Counted from the stretch's first letter, positions 35,926 through 47,523 are shown. The stretch: 64,000 bases of DNA from Adiantum capillus-veneris (GCA_014529385.2 CM043966.1:105473087-105537086), one strand, 5' to 3'. Numbers and translations: made by a program. Notes: generated from the sequence alone by a model not told the origin.

Positions 35926-36456
35926 CGAAAACCTTAGGTGGGGGACCGAGACTAATCCTTGAGGATAGGGATTTTTGGCTTGCCAAGAGTCTCGTTTTAC
36001 ATTTAGATAGGATTAGAGGGTGGAGGACTCTCTAGGTCTTAGAGGGAGTCTAGGAAGCGTGTGTCTGGCCTAGATCCATCGACTTAGGTAGATTTAGGTA
36101 GACCAAGATAGTTTTAGGTATTAGTTGTGTTCTTGAGTAGGAGTTGGAGTGGTAGAAGCGGTGAGAGGAGAGCTTGAGAGTCCGGAAAGGCCAAAAAGCA
36201 ACCAAAGCACCATTATCACCATTTCACATGGTAAGTAGGAGTAGAGTAAGTAGGACATCATGATTCAGGATCTAGAGCACTTTATGCATGCATACTTGCT
36301 TGGTAAAGTCATCACAAGTTTGTAAAAGGCACAAAAAGACGCAAAAGTGTGTTTGAAAGCCTAAGTGAAGTCCAAAAGTTACTGTGAGTGTTTCTGATAG
36401 AGCTACAAAACATCAGAAGCATTTCTGTCAGGAAAAAAAAATTATTTCAAGCGAGG

Positions 36457-37324
36457 AGACATCCTACGCGTAGGATGTCTACAGGCTAATCTGGTGGGAA
36501 TTTTGGGATTTTGAGTTGACCAGTGTGTTCAGAAGGTGGGGTTTACCCTATCTTCAACTGGAAAGTGGAAATTTGACCATATCTCGACAGGATAAGGCTA
36601 GGTAGACTGAAATTGCGAGACATCCTACCCAAATTGTGCCAAGAAATTATTTTAAGACCAAAACCATAAGATGGCTGCATGAGCATGACTTGCATGATAT
36701 ATTGAGTGACTGAGAGGGGTTTCATCTCATTTGGGTGAGAAAATTGGGTTCAAAGCAGACTTTAGCACTTTTGACTGAAAAAGGCAAGAATAGCTAAAAT
36801 TGGGGACTTTTGAAATCCAAACCAAAATCTAAGCATACCACTGGGTTGCTGACATCAAGGGGAAGCTGTGGGTCAAGTCTGGGGTCAAACAGGCCAAAAA
36901 GACATCCTACGCGTAGGATGTCTTCTGTGTGATTTTGCACTCCAAACCAAATTTTGAGCATACCAAAGTGATTAGCAACCCAAGAAGAGCCTGTGTTTTG
37001 AATTTGAAGCCATTCTGATGAAAAATACATCCTACGCGTAGGATGTCTAAAGCAAGAAATTGAAGCCATATACTGACTGAGGGCATAGCAAGGTGTTTTA
37101 TAGCCTAAGGCAAGCCTCCTGGTCAATTTTGGTCCAAATTGGAGTTGATTAGACTGATCAAGATCAGCAACAGGCTGTCGGAACAGATTTCTGATCCATT
37201 GACCAGCTTATAAGTGTCCAAATCAAAAAGTAAAAATAGCTGTGGGCTCAGCACATCAAGGGGAATCCATAGTGCAAAAATCCAGGCAAAACAAAGGAGG
37301 AGACATCCTACGCGTAGGATGTCT
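36457..37324. repeat. Four CGCG-centred 24-bp palindromes in the E leader
   Basis: Half-site AGACATCCTACG joined to its own reverse complement, at 36457-36480, 36900-36923, 37025-37048 (one mismatch) and 37301-37324. Three are perfect. A lone half-site is at 36618-36629. The copy at 36900 is followed by TGATTTTGCAC exactly like the LTR half-site. Surrounding sequence is repeated loosely (AGCATACCA, CAAGGGGAA blocks), so each palindrome is part of a longer, diverged unit. The palindromes are much better conserved than their surroundings. Confidence 0.93.
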
Positions 37325-37734
37325 ATAGGGGCCTACTGAAGAGAAAATTTGACTAGGCTTAGACAGTGAGATTCCATTTGGCTTAAGGGTTCCAGAACTT
37401 CTTTCAGAAGTGAAATTTGACCTTGTTTGTCTATTTGACGGAGCAAAGATTGGAATTCAGACTTTTGCACGTAAATCGAGCCACATCCAAGGGAAGTACA
37501 GTTCCAGAATAGCAGACCTAATCCAGAACATCAGCAGTGTATAAAATACAGTAGTGGTTGAGATTAACTCTCCAGTTATACCAATCATTACTAAGATAAC
37601 CTCTAGAAGATAAATGCTTTGATTCGATTGCCGAAATTAAACTCTTGTGTACAGGTATATTAAAAAACAAAGCAAGAAGTTGTGTGGAGACTGATCCTTT
37701 GCCAGGTGAGTGGTTGGATTTGTGATTAATTGCA

Positions 37735-39932
37735 TTGAGAAGTTTGATGAATTTAACATCAGGAAGATACATTGTTAGAGACCAGAAAGTGGCAGGTGAC
37801 CAAGGTAGCTTAGTGTCCACCGAGGAGAGTGTAACTCAGGCAAGGCTAGATCCACTAGCACCGATTATTGAGGAGGGTAGTGATACTGACACTTCGTCAA
37901 ACAAATCTTTCTTCATGACGGGTAGTCAACAGCCAGGGGGTTTCACCTATGAAGGACGAATGCCAGGAGGAAGATTCCAAACTCACTGTGATCTTCTTAG
38001 AGGGAACAAACTCGAGGGGATCCCTAGTCTAAGTGCATTTGTATTGAAGAGAGGCCAGCACAGAGATTGGAGATAATTCGAGTCTATGATGATGGAGATA
38101 AATTCTGAGATGAAAAGGGGAACCACTATCTAATAGTGAGTAACCCTGAAGATTACAATAGATATGAAGATAATGTGGCGAAAGGGAAAATGGTTTCAGA
38201 AGCTCAAGAACCGCCACCAAACATTGATCGGCCCGGAGCTATTTTTATGTATGATAAGAAAACAAGCAGGGTTCCAACTTATAATGAGAACGTGGGAATC
38301 TACAAGCATGAGAGTGGGGGTATAGTTGCTTACTTTTGTAGCAAAGAACCATACGTAAACGAATTGATCAAAGACAAGGTTCTTTACTTATTCTCTTATG
38401 AAACTGCTATGGGGAAGGGTATAATTTTTGTTGATAGATACGGGCGAGAATACCAACGTATTCTCCCAGAGGAGGTAGAAAGGGCAACAGGTCCATGAGC
38501 ATCAACATACGCCCTCGAGGAAGTGTCAAGAGCCACCTACACCCCGAGCAAGTCGACAAATCTCTTTTCTGAAGAGTATGATGCTACCTCACATTCCACC
38601 CGACCGCAGGCATTCAACAACCAAAACCAACCAGCAAACCAGCCATCATTGCAGACATGGCTTCGACAGAGTGCAACATTGGAACAAGACCAAAACCGAG
38701 ATGGTTATCAAGCCGCACGAGGGCTAAGGGATTTGCAAGAACCACCACTCTATTCAAGGTATCAAGGAGAGAGTAAGCCAAAGACTCAAGGGTCAACAGA
38801 ACCTGGAGGGCCACCCATAGAGCAAGTTCGGCCACCCATAGAACAAGTTCGAAGAGATGAACCATCTCTGGCGAGAACTGTTAGAAATTATGGCTTAGGA
38901 GCACCACTGGGAGAGGAACCAGCCTACTACAGAAGACCTGAGGAGGTATATCAATTAGGACGTGGAGATCCAATGATGAGGTTTGTAGACCATCGTAGAA
39001 TTAGACCTTCTCAAGTGCAAAAATCGGTAAACAAGAAATACACAGGAAGAAGAGACCCAAGAGATCATGTAGCAGCCTTTGTGTATGTAATTAGAGCTGA
39101 AGAGGTGTTAGACTTCCCAACCCAATTTGCAGGGTTTGGACTAACCCTAGAGGATGACGTTGCCACTTGGTTTGACTCTATAGAGCGTAGAGACTTTGAG
39201 TCTATGGAGGAAGTGTTTGACGAATTTATTGAGGAATTCTCACAAAGGGGGATAGCTCATAATACTGTCTCACAAATCCATAAATTCAAACAGAAAGATG
39301 GGGAATCTGTATGAAAGTCAGCCCTAAGACTAAAAAGATATGTTAAGTTCTATCCTGTGGAAGAACTGCCAACTCAGTCCAGACTTATGCTTATATTCAT
39401 CCAAGGACTAAGGAATGCGGATCTCCAGAAAAACTTACATATGAAGAGGAGCACGACGTTGAATGAGTTGACCAAGGAGGCTCTTTACCTTGTGGAAAAT
39501 TGTGCGGTCTACAAAGAGGGGGAGTTCAAGGACCTTGACGACGATTCATCTTCACAACAAAGTGGAAGCAAGTCTTCTAAGATAGCACCGAAAGGAGAAG
39601 TAGCGGTAAACCAAGAGCATCTTGTAGATGAAGTGCTAAAAAAGATTAACTTGTACACCAAACCCCAGGCTAAACAGCCCAAGTGGTGTGCTATTGAACA
39701 AAAATGGACAAACCATGGGACCGAGGAATGTTATTATAACAAGGGATATGTGAGAGAGAGACCTTACGCTCCCCAAGCTCCGGTAGCTTCTCCTCAAGTT
39801 CCACCGATGCCTAGGAATCGGACCTGTAGGTATAGAAATACCACAACCGGTGTTGGGGCAGCAACCACCCCTACCAGGATTACGACCAGTCGGTATAAGA
39901 TACACACCAACCATAACCAAATGAGAGGATAA
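37735..39932 (+). pseudogene. Element E gag: N-terminal region and capsid domain
   Basis: Begins near 37735-37747 (first ATG at 37747, MNLTSGRYIV) and continues through a frameshift near 38076 into a frame that stays open to 39932 except for TGA at about 38496 and 39312, both readable as CGA. The first ~380 residues are an unusual extension (YRPGAIFMYDKK-like, IVAYFCSKEPYVNELI, GREYQRILPEEVERA) that I cannot assign. The capsid part lies at about 38950-39510: DPRDHVAAFVYVIRAEEVL, LEDDVATWFDSI, EEFIEEFSQRG and, after the stop, MLIFIQGLRNADLQKNLH. Gag would assemble the particle. Confidence 0.8.
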
Positions 39933-40032
39933 GGCTTTGGTGCCTATGCATGCATATTATGAAGATCCCAATGGATATGCGGCAAACCCTGTCTATCCAC
40001 CGAAAGAACCCTCGACACTAGAACCATGAAGC

Positions 40033-41172
40033 ATGATAGGAAGTACAGGACCATCAACAGCTACACAGGCAGCAGGAGAAGGAAGATATAGCTTAGATGA
40101 ACGAACATTGTTATTCATAGCCAACGGAGGCATGGGCAGACAGAGACATGCATACCAACAAAGAGGAGATCAAGGAGCACCTCAACAACCCAAGGGACCC
40201 TGCTACAAGTGTGGTGGAGACCATTGGCTAAGATATTGTCCTCATGATGAAATCATTAGAGTCAACGCTTATTGCACCGAGTGTGGAGTTACTCATTTGA
40301 TTCCCGATTGTCCTAAAAACCCGAGCAAAGGAGCAAAAACCACCTTGAACATGCTAGAAATAGTACCTTCCAGTGGAGGGTCGGAAAATGAAACAATCAT
40401 ACCTATTCAGGCAGTGACACGAGCCCAAGCTCGAAGAATGACGAACGAACCCATAGTTGAAGAGCCAAAAACCGATGCCCAAAGTTCAGAAAGGAAAAAT
40501 CAGAGAAGCACTTGGAAAGCTAGAAAGGCGCGTATGAAAGCCAAGAAAGAATGAGAGCAAACTGCTCTATCCGAGGAGTTGAAACATACAAAGGATAGAT
40601 TAGAACGGTTAGAGGATCTAGCTAGCTTAAGCTCACACACCACGGCCACCATAGCACCCAAGGAAATAGCAGAGCCCAAAAGTGCAGGATCAGGAGAATC
40701 TGTACTGGCAGACAAGGTAAATGAGCAGTTGGATGCGCTTCTAAAATCTTATGAAGCCAGACTCAAAAAGAACCAAACCCAGGAGCAAAGGTGGATGACT
40801 TATCCATATGCTAAAATAGAAAAAGAAAGGTTGAAAATGTGTAAAAAGATGATCGAAACAGCTCAATCATTAGACCCGGTGGGTAAACCTACAAATTGGC
40901 ATGAGGCACCAGCTCCAACCCCTATCCAACCAAATTTAGAGGAACAAGTAGAAACAAAGGAAAGACTCACTAATGCCTATGAGTCCAGAGGAGAGCCTAT
41001 CATAGTGCCAAATACAACAGATGAGGCAAGTGACGGGTTCCAGCCTAAAACATTGACAAAAATGGGTAAGGACTGTAACGGTCTAGACGATCTATGGAAG
41101 CAAATCCGTGAGGCCAACGAGGCTAATAGGATGAGTAACCACATGAATAGCACAAGAAAACAAAGAATGTAA
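40033..41172 (+). pseudogene. Element E nucleocapsid: two CCHC-type knuckles and linker
   Basis: In a second frame (after a frameshift near 39932-40030) are two neighbouring knuckles of the spacing C-x2-C-x3-H-x4-C: CYKCGGDHWLRYC (about 40203-40241) and CTECGVTHLIPDC (about 40275-40313). The x3 spacing instead of x4 is seen in both. A charged, helical linker follows after a TGA at 40552 (SEELKHTKDRLERLEDL, LDALLKSYEARLKK). In the intact element this part binds genomic RNA. Confidence 0.82.
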
Positions 41173-41330
41173 TCTTACCTCCTATTGAAGAATTTGAGGC
41201 AAGGTCACAAATGAACTTTGAGATACATTCACAAGGGGGAGACCAAGGATCAATTAGTTCAGGGCACAGCCAACCAGACTCGCTGAAAACTTTACCCTCT
41301 TAACTCGGAGAGTATGAATTTAAATCTGAA

Positions 41331-42865
41331 GTGAGAGCAATCCCATCTCAAAGACTTTCTTCTAACAAAGTTATGGATTCACAAGGGTTGATTGAGTTAT
41401 TGTCCACCCCGGTGGCATGCACAATCACATTAGCAAAACTCCTCAGGTTACGACCAAATATGTGGACCACAGTAGGTAAATGCCTAGAAAAATTTGGAGT
41501 GAAAGACCCCACCTTGAGGCTACAGGAAGGGATCAGAGAGTTGGATAGGCCTCAACTAAACACTAGGCCAGTACCATTAAACAAGGTTGGAGAGTATTGC
41601 GAGGGGGAAGATGGAAACACCACGCTACCAGTAGAATTCTAAGGAGTAGTTTCCAAAGCTATTCTTGACAGTGGAGCGGGAGTTGCTATCGCCACCAAGG
41701 AAATCTGGAAAAAATGGGAAAAACCAGCTTTAAGAGCTACCAGAATGAAATTGTAATTGGCATATGGGTTCATGGAGAAGCCTCTAGGACTCTTAGAAAA
41801 AGTGATTGTCACTTCGTGCGGGATCGAGTATGAGCATACATTTGCAATAGTCGATTTTGACAAAAAGAACAATTATGAGATCATCTTGGGAAGACTATTC
41901 ATGCGACAATTGAAAATGATCCAAGATTGGGGTTATGACCACATATACCTCAGACATGGCGAGACAACAACTAAAATACACCTGAAAGACCATAGTTACA
42001 AAGATGTGAACCAAACACCTGTGGAAGAGTTTGATTCAGCTACAGTAGCAGGATCGGAACTCTCAGCATGGCTAGGGCAACAAAAAGAGCTATGGATGTG
42101 CGGAGCTTCACATTGTGGAAGCTTAAGAAGAGAGGAATGCATCTTAGAAAGAGCGATAGAGGACAAGGAGTATATTCGAGAACCTTTCCCTGAAGATGCC
42201 TTGGAACCTCTAGAATGGGAACACATACTAGCAACATTGGATGTCTTTATCATTACAGATAGTCCAACAACAAAATTTTATGATAAGGATGGCTATGATG
42301 TGCTACCCTACTACATGGTAATCATTATACCAGGAGAAGATGAGACGATAGAACCACCAGGAAAAGAAGAGTTTTATAACTCCTCTGAACATCTGGAAGT
42401 AAATGATGATGCAGATAATGAGTGTTTAGACACCTCAAGTGAGCGTGGAAGGGAAACAGAGAATATCAAGTTTTATGATTTTGCTAATCAGCACCCTAGA
42501 CGCCAGGAATGCTATAGGAGGAAACGAGCAGGAAACAAAGTGAGAAAGAACATGATGCCCAGGATAAAAGGTAAAACTCAATATTTGATGCTTGTAAAAG
42601 CAGAGGATTGTGTAAAAGATCAAATATTAGGAAGATTCACAAAAGATCAAAGAGAAAGAATGCGGGAGGAAATAAAACAGGAACAAAAAGCTAAAACAGA
42701 AACAAAATCACAAAAATCTCAAAAATCAAAAAAAGAAACACAAAGGACCAAGAGTGGACCAAACTGGAGCGTAAACAGAAATACCAAGAACTGAAACGGT
42801 CTTTACGTGAGATATGGACTACTGAAGAAGATAGTGATGGTAAAGGGGAGTCAGAGAAAGGAAAC
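41331..42865 (+). pseudogene. Element E first retropepsin (canonical position)
   Basis: The frame reads VVSKAILDSGAGVAIATKEI with the catalytic Asp-Ser-Gly at 41667-41675, then FAIVDFDKKNNYEIILGRLFMRQLK (two blocks) with the ILGR-type C-terminal motif at about 41875-41895. A stop (TAA, 41640) lies just before the domain and another (TAA, about 41754) in its middle. An acidic-basic linker runs to 42794 and the frame shifts before RT. This is the normal gypsy place for the polyprotein protease, between gag and RT. Confidence 0.85.
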
Positions 42866-44491
42866 ATGAACGTACCATCACACTATCGGAAATTTACCAT
42901 GCAGAACAGAAAAATCATCATGACGCCACCAGTCAGGGAAAGAACCAACCAAGAATCTTACGATGGGTCAGAAAATGCAAAACGGATAGACCTCGCAGAA
43001 CCAAGTGAAAAGCCTCAACCGGTCCATATAGCAAACAATTTAGAGCCTGAAGAAGAAGAACGGCTAACACAACTTCTCAAGAAGTATAAAGATGTGTTTG
43101 CATGGTCCTATAAAGACCTCAAAGGATTTGATCCATCGATATGCCAACATACAATTCCTTTGAAATCAGATGCGAAACCTAGCAAACAACGTCCTTATAC
43201 GTATAATGACACATTTGCTAAACGAATCAAAGAAGAGATTGATAAACTGATGGAAGCTGAGTTCATCTATGAAATTGAACATACAAATTGGGTGTCACCC
43301 ATTGTGGTAGTTCCCAAAAAGAACGGAAAACTGCGAGTGTGTGTAAACCTCAAAAAGGTAAATGCAGCCACCATAAGGGATAATTATCCCTTGCTAATCA
43401 CAGAACATGTACTTGAGCGGGTGGCTGGAAAACGGGGTTATTCCTTTCTGGATGGATTTTCAGGATACAACCAACTGGCAATTGCAAGGGAGGATCAACA
43501 CAAAACAGCGTTTGCCATAGAATGGGGAATTTATGTGTATCGAGTTATGCTGTTTGGCTTAACTAATGTCTCAGCCACCGTCCAAAGGTTAATGATGCAC
43601 GCGTTCAAAGAATACCTGAGAATATTCTTAGAAATATACATGGATGATCTTTGTGTACACTCTCTTCTACGAGAGGAACATATTGACCATTTACAAAAGG
43701 TATTTGAAAAATGCAGGACATATCGAATCTGCCTTAACCCGGAAAAGTGTATATTTATGGTTAAGCAAGGCCGCATCTTAGGACACATTGTCTCAAGAAA
43801 TGGCATAACCACTGACCTAGACAAAGTCAAAGTCATAGTAGACCTACCCAGGCCTACTAATGCAAAACAAGTGCAATACTTCATGGGACACTGCGGATAT
43901 TATCAAAGATTCATATACATGTATGCGGTTATCGCACAACCTCTATATCGTTTGCTAGTCAATTTCGATTGGACCGAGGAGTGTGAAACTTCATTCTAAA
44001 AGCTGAAGGAAAACCTTATATCAGCACCTGTACTTAAAGCACCGGATTGGGAAAAGATATTCCATGTTCACATTGACGCTTCTGCATATGCAATCGGGAG
44101 TATTCTGGCTCAACCTAGAGACGAAACAATGGATTTTCCAGTGTGTTATGCAAGCCGACAGTGAAACAATGAGGAAAAGAACTACACAACCACCGAATGA
44201 GAAGGGTTAGGAATGATTTATGTTGTAAAGAAATTCCGGCATTATTTGCTCGCAAACAAATTTGTGTTCTTTACAGATCATCAAGCTCTTTTGTACCTGG
44301 TAAATAAACCATGCAATACAGGGAGAATTGTACGCTGGTTTATTATATTGCTAGAGTTTGATTTCACAGTGGTGGTCAAAAAGGGTAAAACCCATCTACG
44401 AGCGGATCATCTTTCAAGAATACACAACAGGGAGGCTCCTGAAGGAGTAGATGATAACATACCAGATGCTTACTTTTCAATGTTGAAATGA
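42866..44491 (+). pseudogene. Element E reverse transcriptase and RNase H
   Basis: RT blocks in order: SYKDLKGFDPSICQHTIPL, FIYEIEHTNWVSPIVVVPKK, LRVCVNLKKVNAATI, YSFLDGFSGYNQLAIA, YRVMLFGLTNVSATVQRL and catalytic YMDD at about 43636-43647, then GRILGHIVSRNGI. The RT is open from 42866 to a stop at 43997-43999. RNase H follows in the same frame: HVHIDASAYAIGSILAQ, TTE, FFTDHQALLYL, and LRADHLSRIHN, carrying D, E, D, D-type residues, with two more stops. There is no second (archaeal-type) RNase H, unlike element F. Confidence 0.9.
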
Positions 44492-44496
44492 TACCC

Positions 44497-44820
44497 AAAT
44501 GGTCACAGGAAATTGTTAGCATTCTTTTGTTTGGAAGTAGATTTGATAATACAGAGTACAGATCCAAACAACAAACAATTCGACAAACAAAAAACTTCCA
44601 GTTGATAGTAGGAAGGCTGTATCATCTAGGATCGGACCAAATCCTACGATTATGTATAAATCCGAAACAATTCGAGTGATACCTTGAAGAAGCACATATC
44701 CAAGATTGTGCATTTCATTGTTCAATAGTGAAAACACACCAGAGACTGAAACAATTAGGAGTTTATTGGCCAACTATATATGCGGACACACATTCTTATG
44801 TTACCAATTGTACTATATGT
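44497..44820 (+). pseudogene. Element E extra integrase zinc-binding (H2C2) domain, unit 1
   Basis: WSQEIVSILL (44500), NFQLIVGRLYHLG (44593), EEAHIQDCAFHCS, LGVYWPTIYADTHSY and CTIC at 44809-44820 give His-His-Cys-Cys of an integrase N-terminal domain. Every one of these positions recurs exactly 378 nt later in unit 2, with no gap. One stop (TGA, 44677-44679) interrupts it. A gypsy integrase normally has one such domain. Confidence 0.85.
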
Positions 44821-44874
44821 AGTGCCAAACGACCAATGGATCACGCGACATTGTTTCAGGTAAACATTGCACCT

Positions 44875-46120
44875 GCATGGAGTCAATATATCATTAATTT
44901 CTTAACCGCCAGAATTTTTCCTGAGGGCATCACAAGAGCACGAAAAAGGGCTATAGAGCTGGAAGCTCATGACTTTCAGTTAATTGGGAACCAACTCTAT
45001 AAGCGAGGAAAGGACAATCAACTTAGAATCTCTGCAAGTGAAAGCGAATACCTGTTGATTCTAGAACATGCACATAGCGGAGTAAGTGGAGGCCATTTTT
45101 CAGGCAATAAGACGGAAAAATTTGTCTTAACCGCAGGTATATGGTGGCCTACATTGCATATGGATGCTGAAGAGTTTGTAAAGCGTTGTGACGCATGTCA
45201 GCGCACCAAGGTGCCGATAAAGAGAGATGAGATGCCACTACGGCCAATGATGGGAGCAAGAGCATTTGCAAAATGGGGCATTGATTTTGTGGGACCTATC
45301 TCACCACCTGTATATCGCACCCATACCCAATATATCATTGTGGCTACGAACTATCTCACAAAATGGGTCGAAGCCAAGGCAACGCAAAAAGCAGATGCAC
45401 GCACCACTGCACAAATTTTGTATGAGAATGTTTTTGTACGATACGGTTTACCAATAGAAATTTTCAGTGATCATGGGACACATTTTCTTAATGAATTCAT
45501 TGAATATCTGCTAGAGGAGTTCATGGTCATACATAGGAAATCTGCTCCATACCATCCACAGGCCAATGGAAAAGCTGAGGCCACAAATAAAACACTATGT
45601 ACGGTTCTCACTAAAATAGTGTCAAAGTCAAGAATAGATTGGGATCAACAGCTACACTCAACACTATGGGCATACAGGGTAGCTTACAAAACATCTATAG
45701 GAACAACACCGTACAGCATGGTGTTTGGCTTGAATTCTATACTACCCATAGAGTTTTTAATTCCAACTCTACGAGTAGCGAAAAACTTAGAATGGACAGG
45801 GCATGAGCTCTTTTCAAGAATAGATGATCTTGAAAAGCTAGATGAACTCCTCTTGAGAGCTGTAGCTTCAATCTATGCTAAAAAGAGAAGACAAAAAGAG
45901 TTGTGTGCACCAAGGAGTTCAAAACAGGTGATTATGTACTTGTTTATACTTTGAAGCAACATGCCACGAAACTTACAAAGCGGAGCTGTCAAGCTTGCTA
46001 CATTAGTAGGTGAAGAAATGCCGCACTACATTAGTGGATGTCAACTAAAAAAATATCATCTACCACTCACACAGGATATGCTCCAACAAATTCATCAAGG
46101 AAAACAACGAATGAAGGAAA
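44875..46120 (+). pseudogene. Element E integrase: second zinc domain, DD35E core, C-terminus
   Basis: Open from 44728 to 45954. Zinc domain unit 2: WSQYIINFL (44878), DFQLIGNQLYKRG (44971), LEHAHSGVSGGHFSG, WWPTLHMDAEEFV, CDAC (45187-45198). Core: KWGIDFVG with Asp at 45283, FSDHGTHF with Asp at 45469, and NGKAEATNK with Glu at 45577, i.e. 35 residues between the second Asp and Glu, the canonical spacing. The C-terminal part continues in another frame (HYISGCQLKKYHLPLTQDML, about 46024-46083), where gypsy integrases have their ...GxxLKxY end. The core residues are all intact; only the tail is frameshifted. Confidence 0.93.
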
Positions 46121-46617
46121 AACAGAGAGTACGAGAGGAAGCTCAAGCAGAAGCACAAGAACGCATTGCAAAAGAAGACTTCTGCGACAACAACAACAAA
46201 GTGGATCACCAGTGCGAATCAATGCCATTCGATTTACAAAGTTGGATGAAGACACAGAAGAGCCAATAATTGCAGTCAAAGTGGGTACAATCAAGTTGAA
46301 TCGACGGCATTGCATGATTCTGGAGCTCAAGCAAATTTGATCTCTTACGGATTATACCAACAGCTCAAAACCACAGGCCAACTTCATCCTACTCCTCAAG
46401 TGCTGGAAAGTAGTACATCACACTCGATGAAAACATTGGGATGGACTATATTGCAGGTACAAGTACATCAATATATTTACCCACACAAATTTATGTCGTG
46501 GAGGATGAAAGCACACAACACCCGATGATGTTGGGACAACCTTGGCAAAAAGAGTACAATGTGCAGATCGATTGGAATGCGAATGCAGTCAAAATTCAGT
46601 ATGCACACGAACATTAG
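46084..46617 (+). pseudogene. Element E second retropepsin-like domain, after integrase
   Basis: Following the integrase C-terminus, a Gln/Glu/Arg-rich helical spacer (GKQRMKEKQRVREEAQAEAQ) leads to a domain with EDTEEPIIAVKVGTIKL, then HDSGAQANLISYGLYQQLK with Asp-Ser-Gly at 46316-46324, LGWTILQVQVHQYIYP, and MMLGQPWQKEYNVQIDW with LGQPW at 46531-46545. Strand, D-S-G-A, x-L-I-S, and the late LGxPW plus Asp-Trp pattern are the hallmarks of a retropepsin in this order and spacing. It needs two or three small frameshifts to be read through. It ends at TAG 46615-46617. A protease in this place is not standard for gypsy elements; the canonical one is at 41640. Confidence 0.72.
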
Positions 46618-47343
46618 GTAATAGCCTTAGCTCAGCAATATCGGAATAATCAATTGCAAGAAATGCAATCACTGGAAAAAGAGCCAAAAGCAAGAATGCC
46701 ACCAAAGAATAACATGCTACCCAAGGCCAACAAACAGGTAAAAGTCAACCATGCTAACTACATACATACGAAGTCACCGACCGCAATACAAAGATCTAGA
46801 TTACCAAAACAAGGGAAACAAGTATGGATGCGGAAGGATAGAAATGACATGGCAGACAAACAACAATGCAACGAAAGAATTCAACCGAAGCAAGTAGTTC
46901 AACCAAAAAACAAGAGCATAAAACAAATATGGATTGCAAAGAAATTGCTCAGCAATAACCCAAAGGTTACTCGCATTTGGATACCGAAACAAAAGCAACA
47001 GGAACTCCCTTCAGTACAAGCAACAACGGAAGGCAGACAGCTGCATTTGAAAAAGGACCATCGACTTATGTGGATGCCAATCAGCAACAAATCAGTGGCA
47101 AACAAGGAAGTCGCAAAGAATATACAAAAACTGGCAAAGACAAGCTACCAATGGACAGCAAAAGAAATACGGTCCACGGCCATTACGGCCAAGCCACTCC
47201 TCTCCATAGAAACAACTATGGTTATATCAACAATAGCAGCAAAGCGACTACCTTTTACAAAAAAGACAATTAAACAGAGAGCAGTAGAGTTACAGCTGTT
47301 ACTTGCAAAGAAAACAGGAAACCTCGATGGCGAATGCCAATAA
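46618..47343 (+). pseudogene. Element E basic tail with repeated Trp motifs
   Basis: The frame of the second protease continues after its stop (CAG to TAG is plausible) to TAA at 47341-47343. It is rich in Lys, Gln and Asn, with a recurring pattern: KQVWMRK, KQIWIAK, TRIWIPK, RLMWMPI and YQWTAK. Spacing between Trp codons is irregular (about 35, 16, 31 and 27 residues). No known domain was recognised. The high positive charge would suit nucleic acid binding; this is inference. Confidence 0.6.
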
Positions 47344-47510
47344 GCATCTTGCTTATTCCCTTCTCTTGCACAGCATTAATTTTTCCATGCATTGACCGAG
47401 TATGCATAAATTAGGGCCACATTAATCGGCCAAGCATTAGCACAAATTTTTAAACCTATGCACAGCACATACTCCGAGGTGATACCTTGTCGTGCGGGAG
47501 GACTCCGGCT

Positions 47511-47523
47511 AGGAGGGGGGGAG
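47511..47523 (+). promoter_or_regulatory. Internal copy of the E polypurine tract
   Basis: AGGAGGGGGGGAG, identical over 13 bases to 53211-53223 directly before the 3' LTR. It lies about 170 nt after the end of the post-integrase frame. It could be a central second-strand primer, or the former 3' end of a shorter ancestor. Confidence 0.75.
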
